This document shows, piece by piece, positions 7,899 through 15,167 of a stretch of 20,019 nucleotides of DNA. The notes under the pieces are model-generated. The model saw only the letters and a list, made by a program, of their open reading frames with translations, was not told where the DNA came from and made no database searches. The stretch is from an uncultured Alphaproteobacteria bacterium (GTDB lineage Bacteria; Pseudomonadota; Alphaproteobacteria; RF32; CAG-239), in the NCBI GenBank assembly GCA_934271195.1, contig CAKQRB010000063.1:1-20019 (forward strand). The letters run 5' to 3'. Position numbers and translations under genes: made by a program. The stretch's first letter is position 1, and every line of letters starts with the position of its first letter.

Positions 7899-7995
7899 CA
7901 GCGTATATAATATTATACGGCTTTCGCGCTTGTTTGCCCATATCTTGTCTCGAGTTTTGCCTTTTGAAAGTAGCAAATTAAAAATTGAGGCAAGA

Positions 7996-8430
7996 ATGAA
8001 ATATTATATAGTCAGTGGTGGATTCGACCCGATACACGAAGGGCATATAGCCATGATAAAAGCCAGCAGCGAAATGAGCGACGGCGTTATTTTGCTGTTA
8101 AATTCCGACGAATGGCTTTGCCGCAAGAAAGGCAAAAATTTTCTTTCATTTAGGACCAGATATATCATATGTGAAAACCTCAAAGGTGTTATTGACGTAC
8201 TGTCTTTTGATGACAGCGACAATTCCGCCTGTGATGGTATTCGCCGCGCCAGAGAACAATATCCCGATGCCGAATTGGTCTTTGCCAACGGCGGAGACAG
8301 GACAAAAGAGAATATTCCGGAAGAGCCTGCCTGTAAAAAATATAACGTTAGCTTGGAATTCGGTGTTGGCGGAGAAAACAAGGCCAATTCATCTTCTTGG
8401 ATTTTAGCTAATTGGAAAAAAATAAAATGA
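7996..8430 (+). CDS. HIGH-motif nucleotidyltransferase (cytidylyltransferase-like)
   Basis: The 144-aa protein has the cytidylyltransferase fold. It begins MKYYIVSGGFDPIHEGHIAM with the H14-x-G-H17 catalytic motif, and has FANGGDRTKENIPE near residues 95-108 and an SSSWIL segment where relatives have the second nucleotide-binding motif. Such enzymes join CTP or ATP to a phosphorylated alcohol or sugar, as in glycerol-3-phosphate cytidylyltransferase or heptose-phosphate adenylyltransferase. The substrate here is not evident. The frame is open from 7930, but TGAGG lies five bases before the ATG at 7996 and the family begins there. It is the first gene of the glycan locus and its stop overlaps the next start as ATGA. 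Confidence 0.85.
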   Translation: MKYYIVSGGFDPIHEGHIAMIKASSEMSDGVILLLNSDEWLCRKKGKNFLSFRTRYIICENLKGVIDVLSFDDSDNSACDGIRRAREQYPDAELVFANGGDRTKENIPEEPACKKYNVSLEFGVGGENKANSSSWILANWKKIK

Positions 8431-9365
8431 TAGAAAACGAGGCAGATAAGTTAAAAATAGCTGTCCAGTTTTTCGGGCATTTGAGAACTTTCAGAAAATG
8501 TGCGCCGAGCATTGAAAAGCATCTGTTAAGCAAGTATGACTGCGATGTTTTTATGCATACTTGGAATAAGACGGAACACAATACCTGCACATGGCATAAT
8601 AACAAGTGCAGGGTACAGGATGTCAATGAAGAATTACTTTCTGTTGTTCAACAGTTGTATAAGCCTAAAGGACTGTTGGTCGAGCAACAAAAAACTGCCG
8701 AAGAAAAAATCCTCAGGTTGGCGCATGATAACGGCCAGACACAAATTTCATCAGCCGGAATCCGTTTTATGCTGGCTTCAATGAAAAAAGCGGATGATCT
8801 CCGCCGAAGCTATGCCGAACAAAACAATATTCATTATGATTACGTTATTACCTTAAGACCGGATATCTTTTTGAAAAAGACATTTGATTTTAATCAGCTT
8901 CAAAGAGAACATAACTTCCAACCGGAATTGTCATGGCGTTTTTACGCAATGAACCCCGCTTCGGGAGCAAAAAATTTTATTTTTGCCTCAGACTTGGCCA
9001 GCGATGTAATTACAATCGCCAAACCTGATGTAATGACAAAGAGCATAACGGTTTTAAACAACGCTGACTTCTCAACTTTATCACAAAAACTATGGTGTCC
9101 CGAAAATTTGTTTATCGGACTTTTGGCGCAAAAGGGCATATTTTCCGTTCCTTTGGCATATTATTGCCGGAAAGACTGGCGGATTGAACGTGCGGGCACC
9201 TATAAAAAAATGCCGTTTTATAAAAAATTTATTCGCATAAGTCTGCATAAGGGAAGGTTTTATTTTCATTTGTTTTCGGGCGTGACAGTTTCTGTTTTTC
9301 GTTTGACAGCCGCTTTAGGAGACAAAAACATATTTGATTTCAGAATAGGAAGATATGATGAGTAA
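8427..9365 (+). CDS. Probable GT-A-like glycosyltransferase of the surface-glycan locus
   Basis: The 312-aa protein has no signal peptide. It shows IAVQFFGHLRTFRKC (11-25), DCDVFMHTWNK (38-48) and DYVITLRPDIFLKK (138-151). The order QFFG / H-T-W / L-R-x-D parallels the WavE-family protein encoded at 15164 in this locus (VVQG, STWEG, KLRTD), so I infer a distant relative of those glycosyltransferases. The C-terminal third has hydrophobic and basic stretches (FYKKFIRISLHKGRFYFHLF) that may sit on the inner membrane. An upstream TTG at 8412 is possible, but the ATG at 8427 overlaps the preceding stop by ATGA and is the more likely start. Its acceptor and donor are unknown. Confidence 0.6.
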   Translation: MIENEADKLKIAVQFFGHLRTFRKCAPSIEKHLLSKYDCDVFMHTWNKTEHNTCTWHNNKCRVQDVNEELLSVVQQLYKPKGLLVEQQKTAEEKILRLAHDNGQTQISSAGIRFMLASMKKADDLRRSYAEQNNIHYDYVITLRPDIFLKKTFDFNQLQREHNFQPELSWRFYAMNPASGAKNFIFASDLASDVITIAKPDVMTKSITVLNNADFSTLSQKLWCPENLFIGLLAQKGIFSVPLAYYCRKDWRIERAGTYKKMPFYKKFIRISLHKGRFYFHLFSGVTVSVFRLTAALGDKNIFDFRIGRYDE

Positions 9366-10218
9366 AATTGAGTTTGTAAAAAATCTGACGGGACATTCCG
9401 GTTGCGGATTAAAGCTATACCGCAAAGACAATAATTTGTTTCTCCGAAAAGATTCCGGTACGTCGGGATATAACAGGCGGCTAAAAAAGCAATGTATCAA
9501 ACAGCAGCGTTTTCAGCTGGAAGGAATTAAAACGCCTGAAGTTTTAAACTATGGATTGAAAAACGGACTGTTTTATTTTGACATGGAATTTTTAAACGGC
9601 ATTACGCTTGCCGAATACATGAACAGTATAAAGATAAAAGAAATCAACCACTTAATCGGATTGTTGTTCAAAGCCCTGCCGATCGCGTCTTCTAAAATCA
9701 ATCCTAAAGCCGACAGAATATTTCATAACAAAATTGCCGAATTGCGGCAAAAAATTACCCAAACAAACAATTTGGCAATGACAGCCCTGCAAAAATTAGA
9801 AAGCTACGACTATTCAAATGTCCCCGCAAGCTATTGCTGCGGTGATTTAACGCTGGAAAACATCATTCTCTCAGATGACAAACAAGTTTACTTAATCGAT
9901 TTCTTAGATTCTTTTTACAATTCGTGGATGATTGATGTTGCCAAGCTCTTGCAGGATCTAGAGCTCCGCTGGTCTTACCGTCACAATAAAATAGATTTTA
10001 ATTTGAATATGAGGCTGGCGGTTGCGCGTGAGGCGCTGATTGAGAATATTTCCGAATTTTCTGACGGACAAGAAATGCTGAAGTCAATTTATCATATTCT
10101 GCTATTAAATGTCCTGCGCATATTCCCGTATGCCAAAGATGCAGTAACGGCGGAGTTTCTTCAAACTGCCGTTTCTCGAGTTTTACAAACCATTGCTGAT
10201 CTGGAGAATAATCAATGA
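9358..10218 (+). CDS. APH/choline-kinase-like phosphotransferase
   Basis: The 286-aa protein has an aminoglycoside phosphotransferase/choline kinase fold. It shows an N-lobe with LFLRKDSG (27-34), a hinge-like DMEFLNGITLAEYM (75-88), the catalytic loop C151-G-D153-LTLEN158-II and the metal-binding LIDFLDS with D171. The catalytic Asp and Asn are kept, but the His of the usual H-G-D is Cys. Adjacent genes encode nucleotidyltransferases and the locus has licD, so a LicA-like role is plausible: phosphorylating a small alcohol or sugar before nucleotide activation. The second of two ATGs (9358) is chosen because AGGAAG lies five bases before it; 9355 is the alternative. It overlaps the upstream gene by eight bases and the downstream one by four. 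Confidence 0.8.
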   Translation: MSKIEFVKNLTGHSGCGLKLYRKDNNLFLRKDSGTSGYNRRLKKQCIKQQRFQLEGIKTPEVLNYGLKNGLFYFDMEFLNGITLAEYMNSIKIKEINHLIGLLFKALPIASSKINPKADRIFHNKIAELRQKITQTNNLAMTALQKLESYDYSNVPASYCCGDLTLENIILSDDKQVYLIDFLDSFYNSWMIDVAKLLQDLELRWSYRHNKIDFNLNMRLAVAREALIENISEFSDGQEMLKSIYHILLLNVLRIFPYAKDAVTAEFLQTAVSRVLQTIADLENNQ

Positions 10219-11273
10219 ACACACTTCTGATACCCTGTGCCGGAAAGTCAAACCGTTTTCCGAATATGAAACCCAAATGGATGCTGACGCATCCTGACGG
10301 AAAATTAATGATAGAAAAAGCCTTGGAAGGTATAGATTTAAAAATTTTTGACCGGATAATTATCACGATTGTCAAACCTCATGATGAAAAGTATGAAGCT
10401 AAATTGATTTTGGAACAGGTTTTTGCGCGCAATCCAAAGGTAGAAATTTGTGTGCTGAACGACTTTACGGAAAGTGCCAGTGAAACCGTTTTCCTGACAT
10501 TGGAAAAAATGAAGGTTGAAGGAAGTTTTGTCATAAAAGATTCTGACAATATGGTTGCCGTTTCAATACCGGCCAATATTCGCAATTCCATAGTCGGTTA
10601 TGATCTGCAGGAACATAAAGACATTACAAACATTCCTAGTAAAAGCTTTTTGATTGTAAATGAACAAAACATCATTTCGGATATTATTGAAAAGCGGATA
10701 GTATCAAATATTATCTGTCTGGGTGTTTATATGTTTGAAAACGCAGAAGGTTTCAAAAACGCTTATCTTGAGCTTAAAAATAAGGCAATCAGCGGAGAAA
10801 TGTACATCAGTCACGTTATTTCTTATATGCTGTCAAAAAGCAATGCCGTTTTTGAGGCAATCATGGCTGACGGCTACAACGATTACGGAACTTTGCAGGA
10901 GTGGAAAGAAGTCCAGAAAAAGTTCAGAACTTATTTTATTGATGTCGACGGTGTTATCATGAAAAATTCCGGTAAGTATGGCAAAACCAATTGGAGTAAC
11001 AATACGGTATTTCTGGAAGACAATGTCGCCGTAATAAGAAAACTTCAGGACGAAGGCGCTCAGATTGTCATCACGACATCGCGGACGGAAGAATACCGGA
11101 AAGCTTTAGAAACGCTTTTATCATCGGTAGGTATAAAGCCTTATGCAATATTGACAGGGATGAACCACGCGGCTCGCGTTGTCATTAATGACTTTGCCCC
11201 AACCAATCCATATCCTTCGGGCATTGCCATAACTCTTCCCCGCAACAGTTCAATCAAAGACTATCTGTTTTAG
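10215..11273 (+). CDS. Fused sugar/alcohol-phosphate nucleotidyltransferase and HAD-family phosphatase-like protein
   Basis: It has two domains in 352 aa. Residues 1 to about 230 form an NTP-transferase (LicC/RfbA-type Rossmann) domain, with LLIPCAGKSNRFPNMKPKWM (4-23) as the nucleotide-binding loop and KDSDN (108-112) as the metal-binding acidic turn. Residues about 238-352 form a small HAD domain with FIDVDGVI (241-248, nucleophile D243 and acid D245), TTSRTEEYR (287-295) and the acidic VINDFAP (323-329). The first domain should activate a phosphorylated substrate with CTP or another NTP; the second may hydrolyse a phosphate from a precursor or act as a kinase-like partner. The ATG overlaps the kinase stop (ATGA), with GGAG upstream. 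The tight coupling to the APH kinase suggests consecutive steps. Confidence 0.85.
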   Translation: MNTLLIPCAGKSNRFPNMKPKWMLTHPDGKLMIEKALEGIDLKIFDRIIITIVKPHDEKYEAKLILEQVFARNPKVEICVLNDFTESASETVFLTLEKMKVEGSFVIKDSDNMVAVSIPANIRNSIVGYDLQEHKDITNIPSKSFLIVNEQNIISDIIEKRIVSNIICLGVYMFENAEGFKNAYLELKNKAISGEMYISHVISYMLSKSNAVFEAIMADGYNDYGTLQEWKEVQKKFRTYFIDVDGVIMKNSGKYGKTNWSNNTVFLEDNVAVIRKLQDEGAQIVITTSRTEEYRKALETLLSSVGIKPYAILTGMNHAARVVINDFAPTNPYPSGIAITLPRNSSIKDYLF

Positions 11274-11298
11274 AAAAAAATATTTTAGGAGCAAAAAT

Positions 11299-12336
11299 AT
11301 GACCAAACAAAAAGTAGCATTAATATCGGGAATCACGGGACAGGATGGTGGCTACCTTGCCAAATTTTTACTTGGTAAAGGATATAAAGTCGTCGGCTTA
11401 TACAGAAGAGGGGCAACGGATACCTTCTCCCGTTTGAAAGAACATGGCATTTTTGAACAAATTGAGTTGGCTGATTTTGATTTATTGGAATTTTCTAACA
11501 TTTGCCGTCTGATGAGAAAATACCAGCCTGATGAGTTTTACAATCTGGCAGCTCAAAGTTTTGTCGGGGCTTCGTGGGAAGAACCGATTTATACGGCACA
11601 GGCAGACGGTATGGGTGTCCTATATATTCTGGAAGCCATTCGTGAATTTTCTCCGCATACCAGATTATATCAGGCATCAACTTCTGAAATGTTCGGCAAA
11701 GTTCAGGAAATCCCGCAAAAAGAAACAACGCCGTTTTATCCGCGTTCTCCATACGGTGTCGCCAAACTTATGGCACATTGGATGGTAACAAATTATCGTG
11801 AAAGTTTTGGTATACATGCAAGTTCAGGAATTTTGTTTAATCATGAAAGCCCGATGAGAGGCAAAGAATTTGTAACCAGAAAGATTACGGCGCATTTAGC
11901 ACAAATGGTAACAGGCAAAACAGATAAACCCTTGGAACTTGGAAATTTGAGTGCCAAACGCGATTGGGGCTTTGCCGGAGATTATGTTGAGATGATGTGG
12001 CTTATGCTGCAACAGGAAAAAGCAGATACTTATGTTGTAGCTACAGGCGAAACCCACTCCATCCGCGAATTTGTAGAAGAAGCCGGAAAAGTCTGCGGCT
12101 ATGACATAGAATGGAAAGGCGAGGGAGTAGATGAAATCGGTATTGATAAAAAGAGCGGAAAAACAATTATAAAAGTCAATCCGAAATTTTATCGTCCGGC
12201 GGAAGTTGAGCTACTAATCGGCGATCCGTCCAAAGCGGAAAAGATTTTGGGCTGGCATAGAAAAGTAGATTATAAGGGACTTTGCCGCATGATGATGGAA
12301 AAAGATATTGAACGGGCTAAAGATGAAGCTCTATAG
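11299..12336 (+). CDS. gmd: GDP-mannose 4,6-dehydratase
   Basis: It converts GDP-D-mannose to GDP-4-keto-6-deoxy-D-mannose, the precursor of GDP-fucose, GDP-rhamnose or GDP-perosamine. This is an extended SDR enzyme of 345 aa. It has the NADP-binding GITGQDG (10-16), catalytic S-T-S-E129 (126-129) and Y151-x3-K155 (YGVAK), FNHESPMRG and the typical RDWGFAGDYVEMMW and ATGETHSIREFVE segments. AGGAG lies seven bases before the ATG. No reductase, epimerase or aminotransferase that would complete the sugar is in the window, so those genes must lie elsewhere or beyond the edge. It is 25 bases after the NTP-transferase/HAD gene and in the same likely transcription unit. Confidence 0.96.
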   Translation: MTKQKVALISGITGQDGGYLAKFLLGKGYKVVGLYRRGATDTFSRLKEHGIFEQIELADFDLLEFSNICRLMRKYQPDEFYNLAAQSFVGASWEEPIYTAQADGMGVLYILEAIREFSPHTRLYQASTSEMFGKVQEIPQKETTPFYPRSPYGVAKLMAHWMVTNYRESFGIHASSGILFNHESPMRGKEFVTRKITAHLAQMVTGKTDKPLELGNLSAKRDWGFAGDYVEMMWLMLQQEKADTYVVATGETHSIREFVEEAGKVCGYDIEWKGEGVDEIGIDKKSGKTIIKVNPKFYRPAEVELLIGDPSKAEKILGWHRKVDYKGLCRMMMEKDIERAKDEAL

Positions 12337-12346
12337 AGAGGAAAAG

Positions 12347-13561
12347 ATGGAAAACTTCTATAAAAAAATCGTACGACTGTTTTGTGCTTTGATTCCAGTC
12401 AAGACATTGCGCAGAAAATGTCGGGACTGGCTCTTTGCGCTCCCTGATAAAATCAATATGTATTTATTGCTGAGAAATAATAAAAACTACAAACCGTATA
12501 ATAAGTTCTATAAAAAGAAGATTTCTTCCAAAAGCGTTTTGGTTGTTGAAATTAACACTTTTCACGGCATAACGCTCCCTGGATATATACATTATTTTAA
12601 AGAGTTAGGATATGATGTTGATGTGCTGCTCGATCACAAAAATGTTATAGATCAGCCGTTATGCCGGTTAAAGGACAAGTTTAGAGCCTTTGTCGGCACA
12701 AAGGAACAATTATTGGAAATTCTGCGCAGCCCAAGGATAAAAAAGTATAGTTTTGTGTTTATTAACACAACCTTCTATTATCCCGGCGGTCTTTCTGTTG
12801 TAGAAATGATTGGCCGGCTTCCCAAAGGCAAATACGGAACATTAATGATTGAGCATAATCTTGATCCGTATGTTAAACAGTTTAGAGAAGAAAAATATAT
12901 TAAAAACGGTACTTTATTTACGCTTCTCGGCTTCAGAAATACTAAAATGCTTGGATCAAATTATGTCGGAAAAGTAAAATATCCTCCTAAAAACGATAAA
13001 AAAACACGTTTTGTGGTTGTTGGCACAATATATCCAGGAAACAAAAACTTTCAAATGTTGCAAGATGCTGTTGATAAACTTTATAAAACCGGAATGGAAA
13101 ACTTTGAAATAAATGTAATTGGCTATGGCTCATTAGACGGCCTTACAGAACAGCAAAAGAAGTTTATAATTCATCATGGGCAATTGGATTATCCGTCAAT
13201 GTACAGCTATCTGGAAAATTCAGATTTTTATCTGCCGTTATTGGATCCGGACAACAAAGAACATCACAAATATCTGGACAATTGGGTTACCGGTTCCAGT
13301 ATTTTGATTTATTCCTTTGCAAAGCCATGTCTGATAAACAAGACTTTCGCCCCTGTTTACGGTTTTAATGAAGATAACGCGATTGTATACGAGAAAGATT
13401 TGTCTGCAGCTATGAAACAGGCAATTGCGCTGTCTGCACCGGAATATCGAAAAAAACAGGAAAACCTGAAAAGTTTGGTAGCGGATTATCAAGAAAAATC
13501 TCTGAAAAATTTACGGGAGCAACTCCGAAAAATGGAGAAAAATAATGATCGGAAACAATAG
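12347..13561 (+). CDS. GT-B-type glycosyltransferase
   Basis: The 404-aa protein resembles GT-B enzymes of polysaccharide loci. A basic, amphipathic N-terminus (ENFYKKIVRLFCALIPVKTL) probably touches the inner membrane. The N-terminal Rossmann-like part has VLVVEINTFHGITLPGYIHY (64-83) and TLMIEHNLDPYV near 165-176. The second Rossmann part begins at FVVVGTIYPGNKNFQML (222-238), with INVIGYGSLDG (255-265), then HHGQLDYPSMYSYLENSDFYL (276-296) and a predicted donor-site segment near 315-345. The frame is open from 12308, but AGAGAGG lies five bases before the ATG at 12347 and just after the gmd stop, so this start is preferred. Donor sugar is unknown; GDP-linked sugars made via Gmd are a possibility. 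Confidence 0.8.
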   Translation: MENFYKKIVRLFCALIPVKTLRRKCRDWLFALPDKINMYLLLRNNKNYKPYNKFYKKKISSKSVLVVEINTFHGITLPGYIHYFKELGYDVDVLLDHKNVIDQPLCRLKDKFRAFVGTKEQLLEILRSPRIKKYSFVFINTTFYYPGGLSVVEMIGRLPKGKYGTLMIEHNLDPYVKQFREEKYIKNGTLFTLLGFRNTKMLGSNYVGKVKYPPKNDKKTRFVVVGTIYPGNKNFQMLQDAVDKLYKTGMENFEINVIGYGSLDGLTEQQKKFIIHHGQLDYPSMYSYLENSDFYLPLLDPDNKEHHKYLDNWVTGSSILIYSFAKPCLINKTFAPVYGFNEDNAIVYEKDLSAAMKQAIALSAPEYRKKQENLKSLVADYQEKSLKNLREQLRKMEKNNDRKQ

Positions 13562-14336
13562 AAAAATCCACAATTTTATTATAAAAGCACTTTCGTCTTT
13601 TATAATAATTCCTAAATACAGAAGATTGTTCAGAAATAAATATATTATAAAAAAATACGGGATAACTCCTGCTGTTAAAGGATATGAGATTAATGGATGC
13701 GATAACAAAATCATTGTTGTTGAAAACGGTTCGGAACGGTTGTTGCAACCGGGAGAACGTATAGACGAGCTGGACATTGCAATTACTGGTAACAACAATA
13801 CGATTAAGCTTCATTTGCCCATTAGAGCTTTAAGCAGTTCAATAAATATTCTCAATCATAATTGCAATATAGATATTGGTTCAACTTATTGTTTTAGAAA
13901 AGTTGAAATTGTTTGCCGTCTTGGCGACTCGCAGTCTTTAGTTATGGGAGGGGGTACAAACATAATAGGAGCAGAAATCATCTTGGAAGAAAAAAGCAGA
14001 ATCGAAATCGGAGAAAATTGTCTGTTCTCCAGTAAAATTTTGGTTAGATCTTCCGATGGGCATTCTGTCTTAGATCAGCAGACGGGAAAAGTTATAAATG
14101 AAACCGCTGACTTAATTAAAATCGGAAATCATGTTTGGATCGGAACAGAAGTTATGATTTTAAAAAACAGCATGGTGGCGGACAATAGTATTATTGCGGC
14201 AAGGTGTGTCGTTACAAAAAAATTTACGGAACAGAATATTGTATTAGCCGGCGTTCCAGCAAAAATTGTTAAACAAGGTGTTAATTGGAGAATAGAAAAT
14301 CCGTGGATGTTAGAAAACGGAAAATTTTTGGAGTAA
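13545..14336 (+). CDS. Left-handed beta-helix acyltransferase (hexapeptide repeat, WbbJ-like)
   Basis: The 263-aa protein has hexapeptide repeats over about residues 80-240. The clearest are IEIGENCLFSSKILVRS (153-169), IKIGNHVWIGTEVMIL (191-206) and the terminal NIVLAGVPAKIVK (231-243). The loop SSDGHS with H173 is where the xenobiotic/maltose O-acetyltransferase type carries its catalytic His. It is expected to move an acetyl or other acyl group from acyl-CoA to a sugar hydroxyl or amine in the cytosol. A basic N-terminus with a hydrophobic patch (ALSSFIIIPKYRRLFRNK) may anchor it at the membrane. The start overlaps the upstream gene by 17 bases, with GGAG seven bases before the ATG. The SGNH gene follows after three bases. 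Confidence 0.85.
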   Translation: MIGNNRKIHNFIIKALSSFIIIPKYRRLFRNKYIIKKYGITPAVKGYEINGCDNKIIVVENGSERLLQPGERIDELDIAITGNNNTIKLHLPIRALSSSINILNHNCNIDIGSTYCFRKVEIVCRLGDSQSLVMGGGTNIIGAEIILEEKSRIEIGENCLFSSKILVRSSDGHSVLDQQTGKVINETADLIKIGNHVWIGTEVMILKNSMVADNSIIAARCVVTKKFTEQNIVLAGVPAKIVKQGVNWRIENPWMLENGKFLE

Positions 14337-14339
14337 TAA

Positions 14340-15167
14340 ATGTTAAAACTTTATATGAAATATTGGTTCTATACGTTAATGTCGCACATTGCGTTTTCTT
14401 CTAAAAATCGTAAGAAAAAGCGTATCAAGAAAAAGAATGTCCATAATGTAATCCACCTTGTAAAAGACATTCGGCACAAAAGCGGGAAAGAAACGGTTTT
14501 TGTAATCGGAGATTCTCATACGGATATTTTTACTAAAAATACCATAGAAAAAAAGAAAATAATCTGGGGAAACGGCACACCTGAACAAAATTTATGGGTA
14601 AATACCGAAAATGCTCCGGATTTTATAGCATATCATGTAGGTCCATGTCTGGCATATTCCACCAACAGCCGCCATTCTTCCCAGTTTTTTTATGAAAAAC
14701 TCCATTTTCTGCTTGATAACGGCTTTTTTCCGAATGGATGCCATATCTTGACGGTTTTCGGTGAAATTGACTGTCGCGTACATGTCAAAAAGCAGGCAGA
14801 AAAACAAAATAAAACAGAGGAAGAAATTGTTGATGAAATTATTCGGCATTACGGAGAATTTATAATCAAGTTAAAAAACAGAGGTTATCGTGTCACTGTA
14901 TACGCGCCGATAGCTTCTCAGAAAGAAACTGTAAATATTGATCCTGAATTTCCCCGATACGGTTCAGAAATTGAACGAAACAACATATCCATACTGTTTG
15001 GACGTAAAATGGCTGAATTTTGTCAACGGGGGGGGGTACGCTTTGTCTCAATAATAAATAAACTTTTGAATGAAAATATTACAACCAAAGGAGAATATTA
15101 TCGGGACGGCGTTCATTTAAATCTGGAAGCTTTCCCGTTTATTGAAGAAATAAAGGAAAAGATATGA
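14340..15167 (+). CDS. SGNH/GDSL hydrolase-like protein with a poly-G tract (candidate phase-variable gene)
   Basis: The 275-aa protein shows SGNH blocks: FVIGDSH (54-60, nucleophile S59), VFGEIDCR (139-146, in the place of the G-x-N-D block) and YYRDGVHLN (253-261, with D256 and H259 completing the triad). Such enzymes remove or transfer acyl groups, which fits the acyltransferase gene just upstream. The first 45 residues are hydrophobic then strongly basic (KKKRIKKK) and may anchor it to the inner membrane. Nine Gs at 15028-15036 encode R230-G-G-V. Slipping by one base either way gives an early stop before D256/H259. Here the tract is in frame, so the gene is ON. GGAG lies six bases before the ATG, and the stop overlaps the next start. 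Confidence 0.75.
   Translation: MLKLYMKYWFYTLMSHIAFSSKNRKKKRIKKKNVHNVIHLVKDIRHKSGKETVFVIGDSHTDIFTKNTIEKKKIIWGNGTPEQNLWVNTENAPDFIAYHVGPCLAYSTNSRHSSQFFYEKLHFLLDNGFFPNGCHILTVFGEIDCRVHVKKQAEKQNKTEEEIVDEIIRHYGEFIIKLKNRGYRVTVYAPIASQKETVNIDPEFPRYGSEIERNNISILFGRKMAEFCQRGGVRFVSIINKLLNENITTKGEYYRDGVHLNLEAFPFIEEIKEKI
15028..15036 (+). repeat. Poly-G tract (G9) inside the SGNH gene
   Basis: Nine consecutive Gs occur in an otherwise AT-rich gene. With eight Gs the frame reads Y-A-L-S-Q then stop. With ten it reads a further G, then T-L-C-L-N-N-K and stop. Both lose the catalytic Asp/His. This is the pattern of slipped-strand contingency loci. Confidence 0.7.

Larger units (their letters stand above)
7682..7995 (+). 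other. 314-base leader/intergenic region of the glycan locus
   Basis: No protein gene is supported. From left to right it contains the right copy of the 14-base direct repeat, a TGTGAT/ATCACA inverted repeat, and a stretch able to form small hairpins (for example AAAGC/GCTTT near 7814-7831). An ops-like element sits beside a CCGGA/TCCGG hairpin, and a CGTATA-TAATAT-TATACG palindrome (7902-7919) follows. I could not find a sigma-70 promoter with both hexamers good. An exact TATAAT at 7906-7911 lacks a -35. An upstream in-frame TTG at 7930 would lengthen the first gene but has no ribosome binding site. Confidence 0.6.

Noticed and set aside
7906..7911. Exact TATAAT as the -10 of the glycan operon promoter
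   Set aside because: No -35 exists at 16-18 bases upstream, and the word is part of an AT palindrome. It is kept only as a competing explanation for the ops-like site.
7930..7995. Upstream extension of the HIGH-type nucleotidyltransferase (start at 7930)
   Set aside because: The TTG start has no ribosome binding site, while TGAGG precedes the ATG at 7996, where the family's N-terminal strand begins.
12308..12346. Longer N-terminus for the GT-B glycosyltransferase inside gmd
   Set aside because: It would overlap the gmd end with a TTG start; the ATG at 12347 has a strong Shine-Dalgarno.
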